This document shows positions 27,767-37,337 of a stretch of 64,000 nucleotides of DNA, piece after piece. Each line of letters opens with the position of its first letter. Position 1 is the first letter of the stretch. The stretch is taken from NCBI GenBank assembly GCA_026417375.1, contig JAOADJ010000037.1, positions 62,001 to 126,000 on the forward strand. The letters are read 5' to 3'. The stretch comes from Melioribacteraceae bacterium. Its GTDB lineage: Bacteria > Bacteroidota > Ignavibacteria > Ignavibacteriales > Melioribacteraceae. Position numbers and translations under genes: made by a program. The notes under the pieces are model-generated. The model searched no databases. It was not told where the DNA came from and saw only the letters and a program-made list of their open reading frames with translations.

Positions 27767-29173
27767 ATGTATCCACTAAATCCTGATAGATATTTTGACC
27801 CAAATCCGACAATTAGAAATATTGCCAGAGATATTTATAACGAAATTAAAGATCTGCCTATCATTAGTCCTCACGGTCATGTTGATCCTAAACTTTTTGC
27901 TGAGAATAAACCATTCCCAAATCCGACTGAATTATTTTTAATTCCGGATCATTATTTATTTAGAATGTTATTCTCTCAGGGAATAAAATTAGAAGATTTA
28001 GGAATTCCAACAATTGATGGCAGCAAAGTTGAAACAGATCCACGAAAAATTTGGAAAATTTTCGGAGAAAATTATTTTTTATTTAATGGTACACCAAGCG
28101 GCGCATGGCTCGATTATGAATTCAATTTAGTTTTTGATATTAAAGAAAAATTGAATGGAAATAATGCACTAAAAATATATGATGAGCTTCAGGAAAAAAT
28201 TAATTCACCCGAGTTTTTACCAAGAACTCTTTTTGAAAAATTTAACATCGAAGTTTTATCAACAACCGATGCACCTTTTGATTCGTTAGAATATCACAAG
28301 CAAATAAAAGAAAGTGGCTGGTCCAAAAAAATTCTTCCCGCATTTCGCCCTGATGGAGTAACTGATCTTTCAAATGTTAACTGGGAAAAAAATATTAATA
28401 AACTTTCTGAAATAGTTGGTTACGAAATAAATTCATATAAAAAATTAATTCAGGCTTTAGAAGAAAGAAGAAAATATTTTATTGAACATGGAGCAACTTC
28501 AACAGATCATGGTGTTGTTTCACCACGAGCTCATGATTTAGGCGATGATGAAGCAGAAAAATTATTCCAAAGAAAATCAAATGGAAAATTAACAAAAGAA
28601 GATGCCGATAATTTTACTGCTCATATTTTAATGCAAATGGCCAGAATGAGCATTGAAGATGGTTTAGTAATGCAGATTCATGCAGGCGCTTATAGAAATC
28701 ATAATAAATATATTTTTGAAAAATTTGGTCCTGATAAAGGTGGTGACATTCCTACTACCTGTGAATACACAAAAAACTTAGAAGAACTGTTAAACAAATA
28801 TGGAAACAATCCAAATTTTACTGTGATTGTTTTTACACTTGATGAAACAAATTATTCTCGTGAATTAGCACCGCTTGCCGGATTATATCCTGCAATGAAA
28901 TTAGGTCCTGCATGGTGGTTTCATGATAGCATTGAAGGTATGATTCGTTTTAGGCAAAATATGACTGAAACGGCAGGTTTTTACAATACAGTTGGTTTTA
29001 TAGATGATACACGTGCTTTCGTATCCATTCCGGCAAGGCATGATTTAGCAAGAAGAATTGATTCCAACTTTTTAGCAAATATGGTTGCTCGTCATTTATT
29101 TGATATTGATGAAGCAATTCAAATTGCAAAGGATTTAACTTACAATCTTCCAAAAAAAGTTTACAAATTTTAA
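27767..29173 (+). CDS. uxaC: Glucuronate/galacturonate isomerase UxaC
   Basis: A 468-aa amidohydrolase-fold uronate isomerase. It converts D-galacturonate to D-tagaturonate and D-glucuronate to D-fructuronate. The N-terminal P-H-G-H-V-D-P motif (about 33-39) supplies metal ligands, and conserved family blocks include Q-I-H-A-G-A, F-T-L-D-E and K-L-G-P-A-W-W-F. I start at the ATG at 27767, preceded by AAGAGG; a TTG at 27752 is out-competed. It opens the run of cytoplasmic uronate genes. Confidence 0.95.
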   Translation: MYPLNPDRYFDPNPTIRNIARDIYNEIKDLPIISPHGHVDPKLFAENKPFPNPTELFLIPDHYLFRMLFSQGIKLEDLGIPTIDGSKVETDPRKIWKIFGENYFLFNGTPSGAWLDYEFNLVFDIKEKLNGNNALKIYDELQEKINSPEFLPRTLFEKFNIEVLSTTDAPFDSLEYHKQIKESGWSKKILPAFRPDGVTDLSNVNWEKNINKLSEIVGYEINSYKKLIQALEERRKYFIEHGATSTDHGVVSPRAHDLGDDEAEKLFQRKSNGKLTKEDADNFTAHILMQMARMSIEDGLVMQIHAGAYRNHNKYIFEKFGPDKGGDIPTTCEYTKNLEELLNKYGNNPNFTVIVFTLDETNYSRELAPLAGLYPAMKLGPAWWFHDSIEGMIRFRQNMTETAGFYNTVGFIDDTRAFVSIPARHDLARRIDSNFLANMVARHLFDIDEAIQIAKDLTYNLPKKVYKF

Positions 29174-29185
29174 CGAGGTATTAAA

Positions 29186-30724
29186 GTGAACATTGAAGAA
29201 CTTATTTCATTTAGTAAAAATAATTTATCAAATCAGTTAATTGATTTAATAATTGATGAAAACAATTTTAAAGTCTATTCTAAAAGTATTATAAATAAAG
29301 AAGAAACAACATTTTCAATTATTAAAGATAATCTCGAAAAGTTCTTGTTGATAGTTTCTCAATTTGAAAATCAATTGACAAATAAATTTGATGGCGAGAA
29401 GATTGATAATTCAAAATCTCTTTTAATTAAAATATGTAAACTAACTAATAATAATAGAAAAGCACTTCAAACAATTTTTGATTTTACAAATCCAACTACA
29501 ATTGGTAAAAATGATTCATTTGGTTTTGGAGATAGAATAGGTTTAGCTAATGCTGGTCATATTCGGTCATTAGAAAAAAGTATATTTAAACCAATACTTG
29601 CACAACAATCAATAAGAGAATTAACAAGAACAAATAGAACTGCTGAAGAAGTTATGGATGCTGCTGTTTGGGCGGTTTTTCAGGAAGGTTACAAAAATGG
29701 ATTCGGAGCAGATGCAGATCATTTAAAAACAACTGCAGATATTGATTTAACTTTTAATGCTGGTTTTACAATGTTTACTTTCGATCCGGGTGAGCATGTT
29801 GATAATAACGCAGATCATTATGATGAAAATAAATTATTAAGTGTTGTTGCTAATCTTCCATGGAAAGAACTTAACGATACCTTTCCTTCTGCCGAAAGAA
29901 GATATCTCAAGAAAAATTTTCTAATTAGTGAATATCTTACATTGCAAGTAAATGAAACTGAATTTCTTAAAGCATATGCAAAATATGGTAAAGCAATCGC
30001 ACACATAAAAAAATTATATGAACACTTAAAAAATATTTCTAATGGAAAACCATTCGAAGTTGAAGTAAGTGTAGATGAAACTGAATCAGTAACTTCAATA
30101 TTTGAACATTTCTTTTTTGCTAACGAATTAAAAAGATTAAATGTTGAATTCGTAAGTCTTGCACCACGATTTGTTGGTAGTTTTGAAAAGGGAATTGATT
30201 ATAAAGGTGATCTAAAATTATTTGAAAATGAATATCGTAAACATTTAGCAGTTACAAATTACTTCGGAAATTATAAGATAAGTTTACACTCAGGCAGCGA
30301 TAAATTTTCAGTATATAAAGTAATCGGGTCAATAAAAGGAGCAAACACACACGTTAAAACCGCTGGCACAAGTTATCTTGAAGCTTTGAAAGTTGTTGCA
30401 GCAAAAAATCCAAGTTTGTTCAGAGAAATTTATGATTTCTCATACGGACTTTATGAAACCGAAAAAAATTCATATCACGTTTCTGCTGATATATCAAAAT
30501 TGAAAAAAGAAAATGAAATTTCAGATGAAGAATTATTAGAACTTTTTTCTTCGAATGATGCCCGCCAGGTTTTGCACGTAACTTTTGGAAAAGTATTAAC
30601 CGAAAAAAATCTCAATGAATTTCTATTCAAAGAAAAAATTATTGATTGCTTAAAAGAAAATGAAGAAACACATTATGAATTTTTATATAATCATTTTAGA
30701 AAACATTTGGAGCCATTTGAATGA
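29186..30724 (+). CDS. uxaE: Tagaturonate 3-epimerase UxaE
   Basis: A 512-aa protein of the UxaE family first described in Thermotoga maritima, which interconverts D-tagaturonate and D-fructuronate and so lets galacturonate use the glucuronate branch. Recognisable blocks are F-G-F-G-D-R-I-G-L near residue 112, G-F-G-A-D-A-D-H-L-K near 173 and F-D-P-G-E-H-V near 197. The start is GTG with GAGG seven bases upstream. It overlaps the aldolase gene by 4 bp (ATGA), supporting coupled expression with UxaC and Eda. Confidence 0.9.
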   Translation: MNIEELISFSKNNLSNQLIDLIIDENNFKVYSKSIINKEETTFSIIKDNLEKFLLIVSQFENQLTNKFDGEKIDNSKSLLIKICKLTNNNRKALQTIFDFTNPTTIGKNDSFGFGDRIGLANAGHIRSLEKSIFKPILAQQSIRELTRTNRTAEEVMDAAVWAVFQEGYKNGFGADADHLKTTADIDLTFNAGFTMFTFDPGEHVDNNADHYDENKLLSVVANLPWKELNDTFPSAERRYLKKNFLISEYLTLQVNETEFLKAYAKYGKAIAHIKKLYEHLKNISNGKPFEVEVSVDETESVTSIFEHFFFANELKRLNVEFVSLAPRFVGSFEKGIDYKGDLKLFENEYRKHLAVTNYFGNYKISLHSGSDKFSVYKVIGSIKGANTHVKTAGTSYLEALKVVAAKNPSLFREIYDFSYGLYETEKNSYHVSADISKLKKENEISDEELLELFSSNDARQVLHVTFGKVLTEKNLNEFLFKEKIIDCLKENEETHYEFLYNHFRKHLEPFE

Positions 30725-31377
30725 GTCGAGAATTAATTCTAAATAAGATATTAGAAAGAAAAGCAGTTTCTGTTATTAGGTTAAAAGATTCAGGAAAATT
30801 AAAAAAGGTTATTGAAGCTTTAGAACAAGGTGGAATTACAGTTGCAGAAATTACAATGACTGTTCCAAATGCAATTGATTTGATTAAAAAAATTTCAAAT
30901 GAGGTTTCTGAAAATATAATAGTTGGTGTTGGATCTGTATTAAATGCAAAAACTGCTAACGAAGCAATTAAAGCAGGTGCAAAATATGTTGTTTCTCCAA
31001 TTCTAAAAAAAGAAATAATTGAAACATCTCATGAAAATGATATTCCTGTAATGCCAGGTTGTTTTACACCATCTGAAATTTATAATGCATATGAACTTGG
31101 AGCTGATATTATTAAAGTTTTTCCAGCTGATGTTTTAGGAATGAATTTCTTTAAAGGTGTGTTAGCCCCAATGCCATTCCTGAAATTAATGCCAACAGGT
31201 GGTGTTACATTAACAAATGTTACTGATTGGTTAAATGCTGGTGCAGTTGCTGTAGGATTAGGAACATCTCTCTTAAACAAAGAAGCAATTGAAAATGAGA
31301 ATTATGACTTATTAACTCAAAATGCTAAAATAATTACTGAAAGTATAAATCAATTTTTAATGAAGGTGAAGAAATGA
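30721..31377 (+). CDS. eda: KDPG/KHG aldolase
   Basis: A 218-aa class-I aldolase that splits 2-keto-3-deoxy-6-phosphogluconate into pyruvate and glyceraldehyde-3-phosphate. The TIM-barrel motifs are E-I-T-M-T-V near residue 43, G-V-G-S-V-L near 69, M-P-G-C-F-T-P near 111, the Schiff-base Lys132 in I-K-V-F-P-A-D, and P-T-G-G-V near 159. Both ends overlap neighbours by 4 bp. It is the shared end point of both uronate branches encoded here. Confidence 0.95.
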   Translation: MSRELILNKILERKAVSVIRLKDSGKLKKVIEALEQGGITVAEITMTVPNAIDLIKKISNEVSENIIVGVGSVLNAKTANEAIKAGAKYVVSPILKKEIIETSHENDIPVMPGCFTPSEIYNAYELGADIIKVFPADVLGMNFFKGVLAPMPFLKLMPTGGVTLTNVTDWLNAGAVAVGLGTSLLNKEAIENENYDLLTQNAKIITESINQFLMKVKK

Positions 31378-32219
31378 ATATCTCATTCGATGATATTAAA
31401 GACAAAGTTATTGTTGTAACTGGTGCATGTGGAATAATTGGAAGTGTTCTTTCAGAAGCTTTAGTAAAACATGGTGCTAAGGTTGCAATTCTGGATTATA
31501 AAAAAGGAAGATGTGAAGATTGTGCAAGAGATAAATATGCTAAAGAAGGAAAACCAGTTTTATGTGTAGTAGCAAATGTTTTAGATAAAGAAAGTTTAAT
31601 CGAAGCTAAAAAAACTATTAACGAAAAATTTGGAAAAGTTGATGTGCTTATTAACGGAGCGGGAGGAAATTCACCAAAAGCAACTACTCAGGATGAATTT
31701 GTAACAAATGAAAATTTAAACTCTCTTGAAAAAACATTTTTTGGGTTAGAGCTTGATGGTTTCAGAAATGTATTTGATTTAAATTTTTTGGGTACTGTTT
31801 TACCAACAATGGTTTTTGCTGAAGATATGATAAACAGAAATGGAGTTATTATAAATATTTCTTCAATGAATGCGTTTAGACCATTAACAAAAATTCCTGC
31901 TTATTCAGCTGCTAAATCAGCAGTTAATAATTTAACCGAATGGCTTGCTGTTCACTTTGCAAAAGTTGGCATTCGTGTTAATGCAATTGCACCAGGATTT
32001 TTCTTAACAAACCAAAACCGCTTTTTACTTACTGATGAAAAAACGGGTGAATTAACTAAACGTGGTAATCAGATAATTTCCAACACACCAATGGGTAGAT
32101 TTGGTGAACCTGATGAATTAGTCGGAACTCTTTTTTACTTAATTTCTGATTTATCAAAATTTGTAACAGGAGTTGTGATTCCTGTTGATGGTGGATTTAA
32201 TGCTTATAGTGGAGTTTAA
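31374..32219 (+). CDS. uxuB: SDR-type D-mannonate oxidoreductase (fructuronate reductase)
   Basis: A 281-aa short-chain dehydrogenase with T-G-A-C-G-I-I-G at the NAD(P) site, N-G-A-G-G near 95, catalytic Ser in I-S-S-M-N and Tyr-Lys in Y-S-A-A-K. A longer loop after N-G-A-G-G (about 97-125) is typical of the YjmF/UxuB-like SDRs that reduce D-fructuronate to D-mannonate. Context (UxaC, UxaE, Eda) supports this. It differs from KduD at 57064, which lacks the loop. Substrate not proven from sequence. Confidence 0.82.
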   Translation: MNISFDDIKDKVIVVTGACGIIGSVLSEALVKHGAKVAILDYKKGRCEDCARDKYAKEGKPVLCVVANVLDKESLIEAKKTINEKFGKVDVLINGAGGNSPKATTQDEFVTNENLNSLEKTFFGLELDGFRNVFDLNFLGTVLPTMVFAEDMINRNGVIINISSMNAFRPLTKIPAYSAAKSAVNNLTEWLAVHFAKVGIRVNAIAPGFFLTNQNRFLLTDEKTGELTKRGNQIISNTPMGRFGEPDELVGTLFYLISDLSKFVTGVVIPVDGGFNAYSGV

Positions 32220-32234
32220 TTAATGGGAGATAAA

Positions 32235-33317
32235 ATGACAAAAGTATTAGATATTAAACAAAATGCCGAATTAGATTTTCTTTCATTAGGCGCTTTAGTA
32301 CATCGTTTAGATCCGGGAATAATTCCTTTCAGAAAAGCAACAGAATGTTTAATTCATGTTAGTGGTGGTGAATTTAATGTTGCTGCTAATCTTTCTGATT
32401 GCTTTAAAATGAACACAGCAATTGCTACTGCTATGGTAAATTATCCAATTGGAGATTTAATAGCTGAACGTGTTAAAGCTATGGGAGTAAAACCATTTTA
32501 TAAAATGTTTAAACACAATGGTGTAAATGGTCCTAATATGGCAACTGTTTATAGCGATCGTGGTTTTGGTTCCCGTGCACCTGTTGTTTTTTATAATCGT
32601 TCTAATGAAGCAGCTTCATTTTTAAAACCTGGTGATTTTAATTGGAATGAAATATTTTCAAAAGGAGTTAAATGGTTTCATAGCGGTGGAATTTTTGCTT
32701 CGCTTTCCGAAACAACTGGTCAGTTAATTATTGAAGCAATGAAAGAAGCAAAAAATAGTGGTGCTATTACAAGTTTCGATTTGAATTATCGCGCTAAACT
32801 TTGGAATATTTGGGGTGGCGAACAAAAAGCCGCTGAAGTTATTAATGAAATTGTTAAATATGTTGATGTTCTTGTTGGTAACGAAGAAGATTTGCAAAAA
32901 GGTTTAGGAATTCCTGGTCCCGATGTTCATTCAAAATCAAAACTTGATCCTACTGTTTTCTTTGGAATGATTGATAATGTTATAAATAAATTCCCTCAGA
33001 TTAAAATTGTTGCTACAACTTTAAGAGAAGTTCACTCAACTAACAATCATAGTTGGAGTGCAGTTGCATGGATTAATGGTAAAACATATCAGGCGCCAAC
33101 TTGTGAACTGAATGTTTATGATCGTGTTGGTGGAGGTGATGGTTTTGCAGCAGGATTTATTTATGGGTTACTTAATAATTTATCAGAAGAAGAATCGTTA
33201 AAACTTGGCTGGGCTCATGGTGCATTGCTTACTACAACTCCCGGCGATACAACTATGGTTACTCTTGATGAAGTAAAAGCATTTGCTCAAGGTGGTTCTG
33301 CTAGAATTCAAAGGTAA
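32235..33317 (+). CDS. PfkB-family sugar kinase (KDG kinase-like)
   Basis: A 360-aa ribokinase-fold kinase with F-N-V-A-A-N near residue 47, substrate-loop D-L-N-Y-R-A-K-L-W near 178, N-E-E-D near 213 and the catalytic G-G-G-D-G-F-A-A-G near 292. It most resembles 2-keto-3-deoxygluconate kinase, which makes KDPG for Eda. A second KdgK-like gene lies at 57844, so this copy may have a different substrate, possibly another aldonate. I use the ATG at 32235 because GGAGATAAAATG is identical to the start context of the second kinase; an ATG at 32223 would add four residues. Confidence 0.85.
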   Translation: MTKVLDIKQNAELDFLSLGALVHRLDPGIIPFRKATECLIHVSGGEFNVAANLSDCFKMNTAIATAMVNYPIGDLIAERVKAMGVKPFYKMFKHNGVNGPNMATVYSDRGFGSRAPVVFYNRSNEAASFLKPGDFNWNEIFSKGVKWFHSGGIFASLSETTGQLIIEAMKEAKNSGAITSFDLNYRAKLWNIWGGEQKAAEVINEIVKYVDVLVGNEEDLQKGLGIPGPDVHSKSKLDPTVFFGMIDNVINKFPQIKIVATTLREVHSTNNHSWSAVAWINGKTYQAPTCELNVYDRVGGGDGFAAGFIYGLLNNLSEEESLKLGWAHGALLTTTPGDTTMVTLDEVKAFAQGGSARIQR

Positions 33318-33325
33318 TTGAAAAT

Positions 33326-34600
33326 ATGATTTATTTTGCTAAAGGAAATTGTAACGAAACTTTATCTGAAGATGATTTACGCGAAGGACTTTTTTCCTCT
33401 TTAGAAAAACTTGGTATAAAAGATAAAGTTCTTGCACTTCCACCTGATTTTACAAGGTTTCATTCACATGCAGGAATATTAACCAACCTTGTTTATAAAT
33501 ATTATGGAGAAAAATTAACCGATATACTTCCAGCTTTAGGGACTCATGCTCCAATGACTGAAAAAGAAATATTGGAAATGTTCGGTGATATTCCATTAAA
33601 TCTTTTTCGAACACATAGATGGAGAGAAGATTTAACTACACTTGGTGAAGTTCCTTCAGAATTTATATATAAAGTATCAGAGGGAAAATTAAATTATTCC
33701 TGGCCTGCACAAGTAAATAAATTATTAGTTGAAGGAAATTATGATTTAATTCTTTCAATTGGTCAGGTTGTTCCACACGAAGTTGTTGGAATGGCAAATT
33801 ATAATAAAAATATTTTTGTTGGAACGGGTGGCAAAGAAGGTATAAATAAAAGTCATTACCTTGGTGCTGTTTATGGAATGGAAAGAATGATGGGAAGAGC
33901 TGATACTCCGGTTCGCAAAGTTCTTAATTATGCATCTGATAATTTCGCTAAACATTTACCAATTGTTTATGTGTTGACTGTAGTTGGAAGAGATGTTTTT
34001 GGAAAACTTGGCGTAAAAGGATTATTTATTGGTGATGATTTCGAAACATTCAAACTTGCAAGTCAGCTTTCTTTACAGGTTAATTTTGAAATGCTTGATG
34101 AACCGTTAAAGAAAATTGTTGTTTATCTCGATCCATCTGAATTTAAAAGTACATGGCTTGGAAATAAAAGTATTTATAGAACAAGAATGGCTATTGCTGA
34201 CGATGGTGAGTTAATAATTCTTGCACCAGGATTAAAAGAATTTGGTGAAGACAAAGAAATCGATCGACTTATAAGAAAATATGGATATAAAACTACCCCG
34301 GAAATTTTGAATTATGTTGAACAAAATGATGAATTAAAAAATAATTTAAGCGCTGCTGCACATTTAATTCATGGTTCATCTGAAAACAGATTTAAAATTA
34401 TTTATTGCCCCGGAAATTTAACTAAAGAAGAAATTGAAAGTGTAAATTTTAGTTTTGGTGATTTAAGGAAAATGATGAATAAATATAATCCCGAAATTCT
34501 GAAAGATGGGTTTAACATTTTACCAAATGGTGAAGAAATTTTTTATATATCTAATCCTGCTCTTGGTTTATGGTCATTTAAAGATAGATTTATTGATTAA
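33326..34600 (+). CDS. LarA-family nickel-dependent racemase/epimerase (DUF2088)
   Basis: A 424-aa homologue of lactate racemase LarA, of the same length as the reference enzyme. Family-like features are P-D-F-T-R near residue 40, G-T-H-A-P-M-T near 72 with a candidate catalytic His74, P-H at 150-151, and G-G-K at 168-170 followed by His177. The last group is where LarA carries the catalytic His and the Lys that binds the nickel-pincer nucleotide. Homologues epimerise various 2-hydroxy acids, including D-mannonate/D-gluconate. The neighbours make mannonate (SDR) and use 6-phosphogluconate (Gnd), so a mannonate-gluconate 2-epimerase role is a reasonable inference. The cofactor genes larB, larC and larE are not in the window. 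Confidence 0.8.
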   Translation: MIYFAKGNCNETLSEDDLREGLFSSLEKLGIKDKVLALPPDFTRFHSHAGILTNLVYKYYGEKLTDILPALGTHAPMTEKEILEMFGDIPLNLFRTHRWREDLTTLGEVPSEFIYKVSEGKLNYSWPAQVNKLLVEGNYDLILSIGQVVPHEVVGMANYNKNIFVGTGGKEGINKSHYLGAVYGMERMMGRADTPVRKVLNYASDNFAKHLPIVYVLTVVGRDVFGKLGVKGLFIGDDFETFKLASQLSLQVNFEMLDEPLKKIVVYLDPSEFKSTWLGNKSIYRTRMAIADDGELIILAPGLKEFGEDKEIDRLIRKYGYKTTPEILNYVEQNDELKNNLSAAAHLIHGSSENRFKIIYCPGNLTKEEIESVNFSFGDLRKMMNKYNPEILKDGFNILPNGEEIFYISNPALGLWSFKDRFID

Positions 34601-34602
34601 TT

Positions 34603-35745
34603 ATGTCAGCAAAAATTAAAATAGTAGCCGATGATAAAATTCCTTTTCTAAAAGGTGTGTTAGATTCATTTGCCAAAATTGATTATTTAAATTACTTGCA
34701 AATTAAAAATGAAATTCTAAAAGATGTTGATGCCTTACTTGTTAGAACAAGAACAAAATGCAATAAAGAATTACTTGATAATACTTCTGTAAAATTTATT
34801 GCAACAGCAACTATTGGCTTTGATCATATTGATACAAAATATTGTGAAGAAAAAAACATCAAATGGTTAAATGCTCCCGGTTGTAATAGCAGTTCGGTAA
34901 TGCAATATTTTGCTTCTGCATTACTCAATATCGCAAAAAAGAAAAACATTTCCTTAAAAGAAAAAACATTAGGAATTATTGGCGTTGGTAATGTTGGTAA
35001 AAAAGTAGAAAAATTTGCTCGCACAATTGGAATGAATGTTTTGCTTAATGATCCTCCAAGAGAAAGAGTTGAAGGAAGTAAAAATTTTGTATCCCTTGAT
35101 TACTTAATTGCAAACTCAGATATAATAACATTTCACGTTCCATTAAATAGAAGTGGAATTGATAAAACTTATCACTTAGCTGATAAATTCTTTTTTGAAA
35201 AATTTAATACTGAAAAAATATTAATAAACACATCTCGTGGTGAAGTAATTAAAAGTGAAGATTTATTAAACGCAATTGAACACAAAAAAATAATAGCTTC
35301 AATACTTGATGTTTGGGAAAATGAACCGGAGATTGATTTAAAACTTTTAGAAAAAGTTGATATAGCTACTCCTCATATCGCCGGTTATTCAGCTGATGGA
35401 AAAGCAAACGGAACTGCAATTTGTGTTAATGAGCTAAACAAATTTTTCAATCTAGGATTAAATGAAAATTGGTATCCGGAAAAAATTCCTTCACCGGAAA
35501 ATCCACAATCAATAAATGTTGATTGTAAAGACAAAACAAATCAAGTAATAATTTTTGAAATTGTAAATCATACATATAAAATATTAGAAGATGATGAAAG
35601 ATTAAGAAAATCTGTTAAAACATTTGAACAGCAAAGAGCAAATTATCCGGTTCGACGTGAATTTAATTTTTACAAAGTCAATTTAATAAACAGTAACGAT
35701 GAAATTAAAAACATTGTTAGCAATCTCGGATTCAACTTAGAATAA
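34603..35745 (+). CDS. pdxB: 4-phosphoerythronate dehydrogenase PdxB-like
   Basis: A 380-aa D-isomer-specific 2-hydroxyacid dehydrogenase. The NAD site is G-I-I-G-V-G-N-V-G near residue 126; the catalytic Arg is in N-T-S-R-G-E, Glu in W-E-N-E-P-E and His in T-P-H-I-A-G-Y-S. The N-terminal L-L-V-R-T-R-T-K ... T-A-T-I-G-F-D-H and the roughly 90-residue C-terminal tail ending with Y-P-V-R-R-E-F match PdxB, which oxidises 4-phosphoerythronate in pyridoxal phosphate synthesis. It lies 2 bp after the LarA-like gene and 15 bp before gnd. Its place in a uronate operon is unexpected, and it may act on another hydroxy acid. Confidence 0.82.
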   Translation: MSAKIKIVADDKIPFLKGVLDSFAKIDYLNYLQIKNEILKDVDALLVRTRTKCNKELLDNTSVKFIATATIGFDHIDTKYCEEKNIKWLNAPGCNSSSVMQYFASALLNIAKKKNISLKEKTLGIIGVGNVGKKVEKFARTIGMNVLLNDPPRERVEGSKNFVSLDYLIANSDIITFHVPLNRSGIDKTYHLADKFFFEKFNTEKILINTSRGEVIKSEDLLNAIEHKKIIASILDVWENEPEIDLKLLEKVDIATPHIAGYSADGKANGTAICVNELNKFFNLGLNENWYPEKIPSPENPQSINVDCKDKTNQVIIFEIVNHTYKILEDDERLRKSVKTFEQQRANYPVRREFNFYKVNLINSNDEIKNIVSNLGFNLE

Positions 35746-35760
35746 AATAGAGGAAAAAAA

Positions 35761-37215
35761 ATGAACAACAAAGCAGATATTGGTTTAATCGGATTAGCAG
35801 TAATGGGGGAAAACTTAGTTCTTAATATGGAAAGAAATGGATTTACTGTTGCAGTTTACAACAGAACAACAGAAAGAGTTGATAATTTTATTAATGGTCG
35901 TGGTAAGGATAAAAATATAATTGGTTGCCACTCAATTGAAGAACTTGTTTCATCTTTAAAATCGCCAAGAAAAATTATGCTTATGGTAAAAGCAGGTAAA
36001 CCAGTGGACGATTTTATTGAACTATTAATCCCACATTTAGAAAAAGGTGATATAATTATTGATGGTGGTAATTCACATTTTCCTGATTCAACAAGAAGAA
36101 CAAAATATTTAGAAGAAAAAGGATTATTATTTATTGGAACAGGTGTAAGTGGCGGAGAAGAAGGAGCTTTAAATGGTCCTTCAATTATGCCTGGTGGTTC
36201 ACCAAAAGCGTGGGAATATGTAAAACCAATTTTTCAATCAATTGCAGCAAAAGTAGATGATGGAACTCCATGTTGCGATTGGGTCGGTGAAAATGGAGCC
36301 GGTCATTTTGTTAAAATGGTTCATAATGGAATTGAATATGGTGATATGCAATTGATTACAGAAGCATATCAAATTATGAAAGATCTTTTAGCAATGAATG
36401 CTGATGAAATGCACCAAGTATTTAAAGAATGGAATGAAGGGGAACTTCAAAGCTACTTAATTGAAATTACCCGTGATATTTTAGCTTATAAAGATGAAGA
36501 TGGTCAACCATTAGTTGATAAAATTTTAGATACTGCTGGTCAAAAAGGAACCGGCAAATGGACTGTGCTTGCAAGTTTAGAAACAGGAGCACCATTAACA
36601 TTAATTGGTGAAGCTGTTTATGCAAGAACACTTTCTGCATTAAAAGAAGATCGCGTTGAAGCTTCAAAAGTTTTATACGGACCAAAACCAAAGTTCGAAG
36701 GAGATAAAAAAGAATTTATCGAAGATCTGCGCAAAGCTTTATATGCATCAAAACTTGTTTCATATGCACAAGGTTATGTTTTAATGAAATATGCTGCAAA
36801 AGAATATGGATGGAATTTAAATTATGGTGGTATCGCTTTAATGTGGCGTGGTGGTTGTATTATTCGTTCAATCTTTTTAGGAAAAATTAAAGAAGCTTTT
36901 GATAGAAATCCTGATTTATCAAATTTACTACTCGATCCATTCTTTAAAGAAAAAATTCTTACAGCTCAGGATTCATGGAGAAAAGTTGTTGCTGCTGCAG
37001 TTGCAAATGGAATTTGGATTCCGGCTTTATCAACTGCATTGAATTATTTTGATGGTTATCGAAATGAAAGATTGCCGGCAAATCTATTACAGGCTCAGCG
37101 TGATTATTTTGGTGCGCATACTTATGAAAGAATTGATCGCCCTCGTGGTGAATTCTTTCATACTAATTGGACAGGAAAAGGTGGAACAACTGCTTCAACA
37201 ACATATAATGTATAA
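35761..37215 (+). CDS. gnd: 6-phosphogluconate dehydrogenase (decarboxylating)
   Basis: A 484-aa enzyme that oxidises and decarboxylates 6-phosphogluconate to ribulose-5-phosphate. The cofactor site is G-L-A-V-M-G-E-N-L near residue 11. Substrate motifs are V-S-G-G-E-E-G-A near 129 and catalytic Lys in H-F-V-K-M-V-H-N-G-I-E-Y near 184, and the C-terminal tail contains Q-R-D-Y-F-G-A-H-T-Y-E-R. Full length. It follows pdxB by 15 bp with an AGAGG site. Its place in the uronate operon suggests that gluconate carbon enters the pentose phosphate route here. Confidence 0.96.
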   Translation: MNNKADIGLIGLAVMGENLVLNMERNGFTVAVYNRTTERVDNFINGRGKDKNIIGCHSIEELVSSLKSPRKIMLMVKAGKPVDDFIELLIPHLEKGDIIIDGGNSHFPDSTRRTKYLEEKGLLFIGTGVSGGEEGALNGPSIMPGGSPKAWEYVKPIFQSIAAKVDDGTPCCDWVGENGAGHFVKMVHNGIEYGDMQLITEAYQIMKDLLAMNADEMHQVFKEWNEGELQSYLIEITRDILAYKDEDGQPLVDKILDTAGQKGTGKWTVLASLETGAPLTLIGEAVYARTLSALKEDRVEASKVLYGPKPKFEGDKKEFIEDLRKALYASKLVSYAQGYVLMKYAAKEYGWNLNYGGIALMWRGGCIIRSIFLGKIKEAFDRNPDLSNLLLDPFFKEKILTAQDSWRKVVAAAVANGIWIPALSTALNYFDGYRNERLPANLLQAQRDYFGAHTYERIDRPRGEFFHTNWTGKGGTTASTTYNV

Positions 37216-37238
37216 TTTAGAATGTATAACTCATTATT

Positions 37239-37266
37239 GTCATCCCGAGTGAAATCGAGGGATGAC
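37239..37266. repeat. REP-like palindromic element
   Basis: Arms GTCATCCC (37239-37246) and GGGATGAC (37259-37266) enclose GAGTGAAATCGA. This resembles the short dispersed intergenic palindromes (G-T-C-A-T-C-C-C-G-A-G type) common in Bacteroidota-related genomes. It sits between gnd and the transketolase gene and could also act as an mRNA stabiliser or weak terminator. Confidence 0.55.
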
Positions 37267-37337
37267 TACTAAATTAAATTTTCAATTCATGAAATAAATA
37301 TTGATTTATATTTGTTATTAAAAATTTTGGAGTAAAA

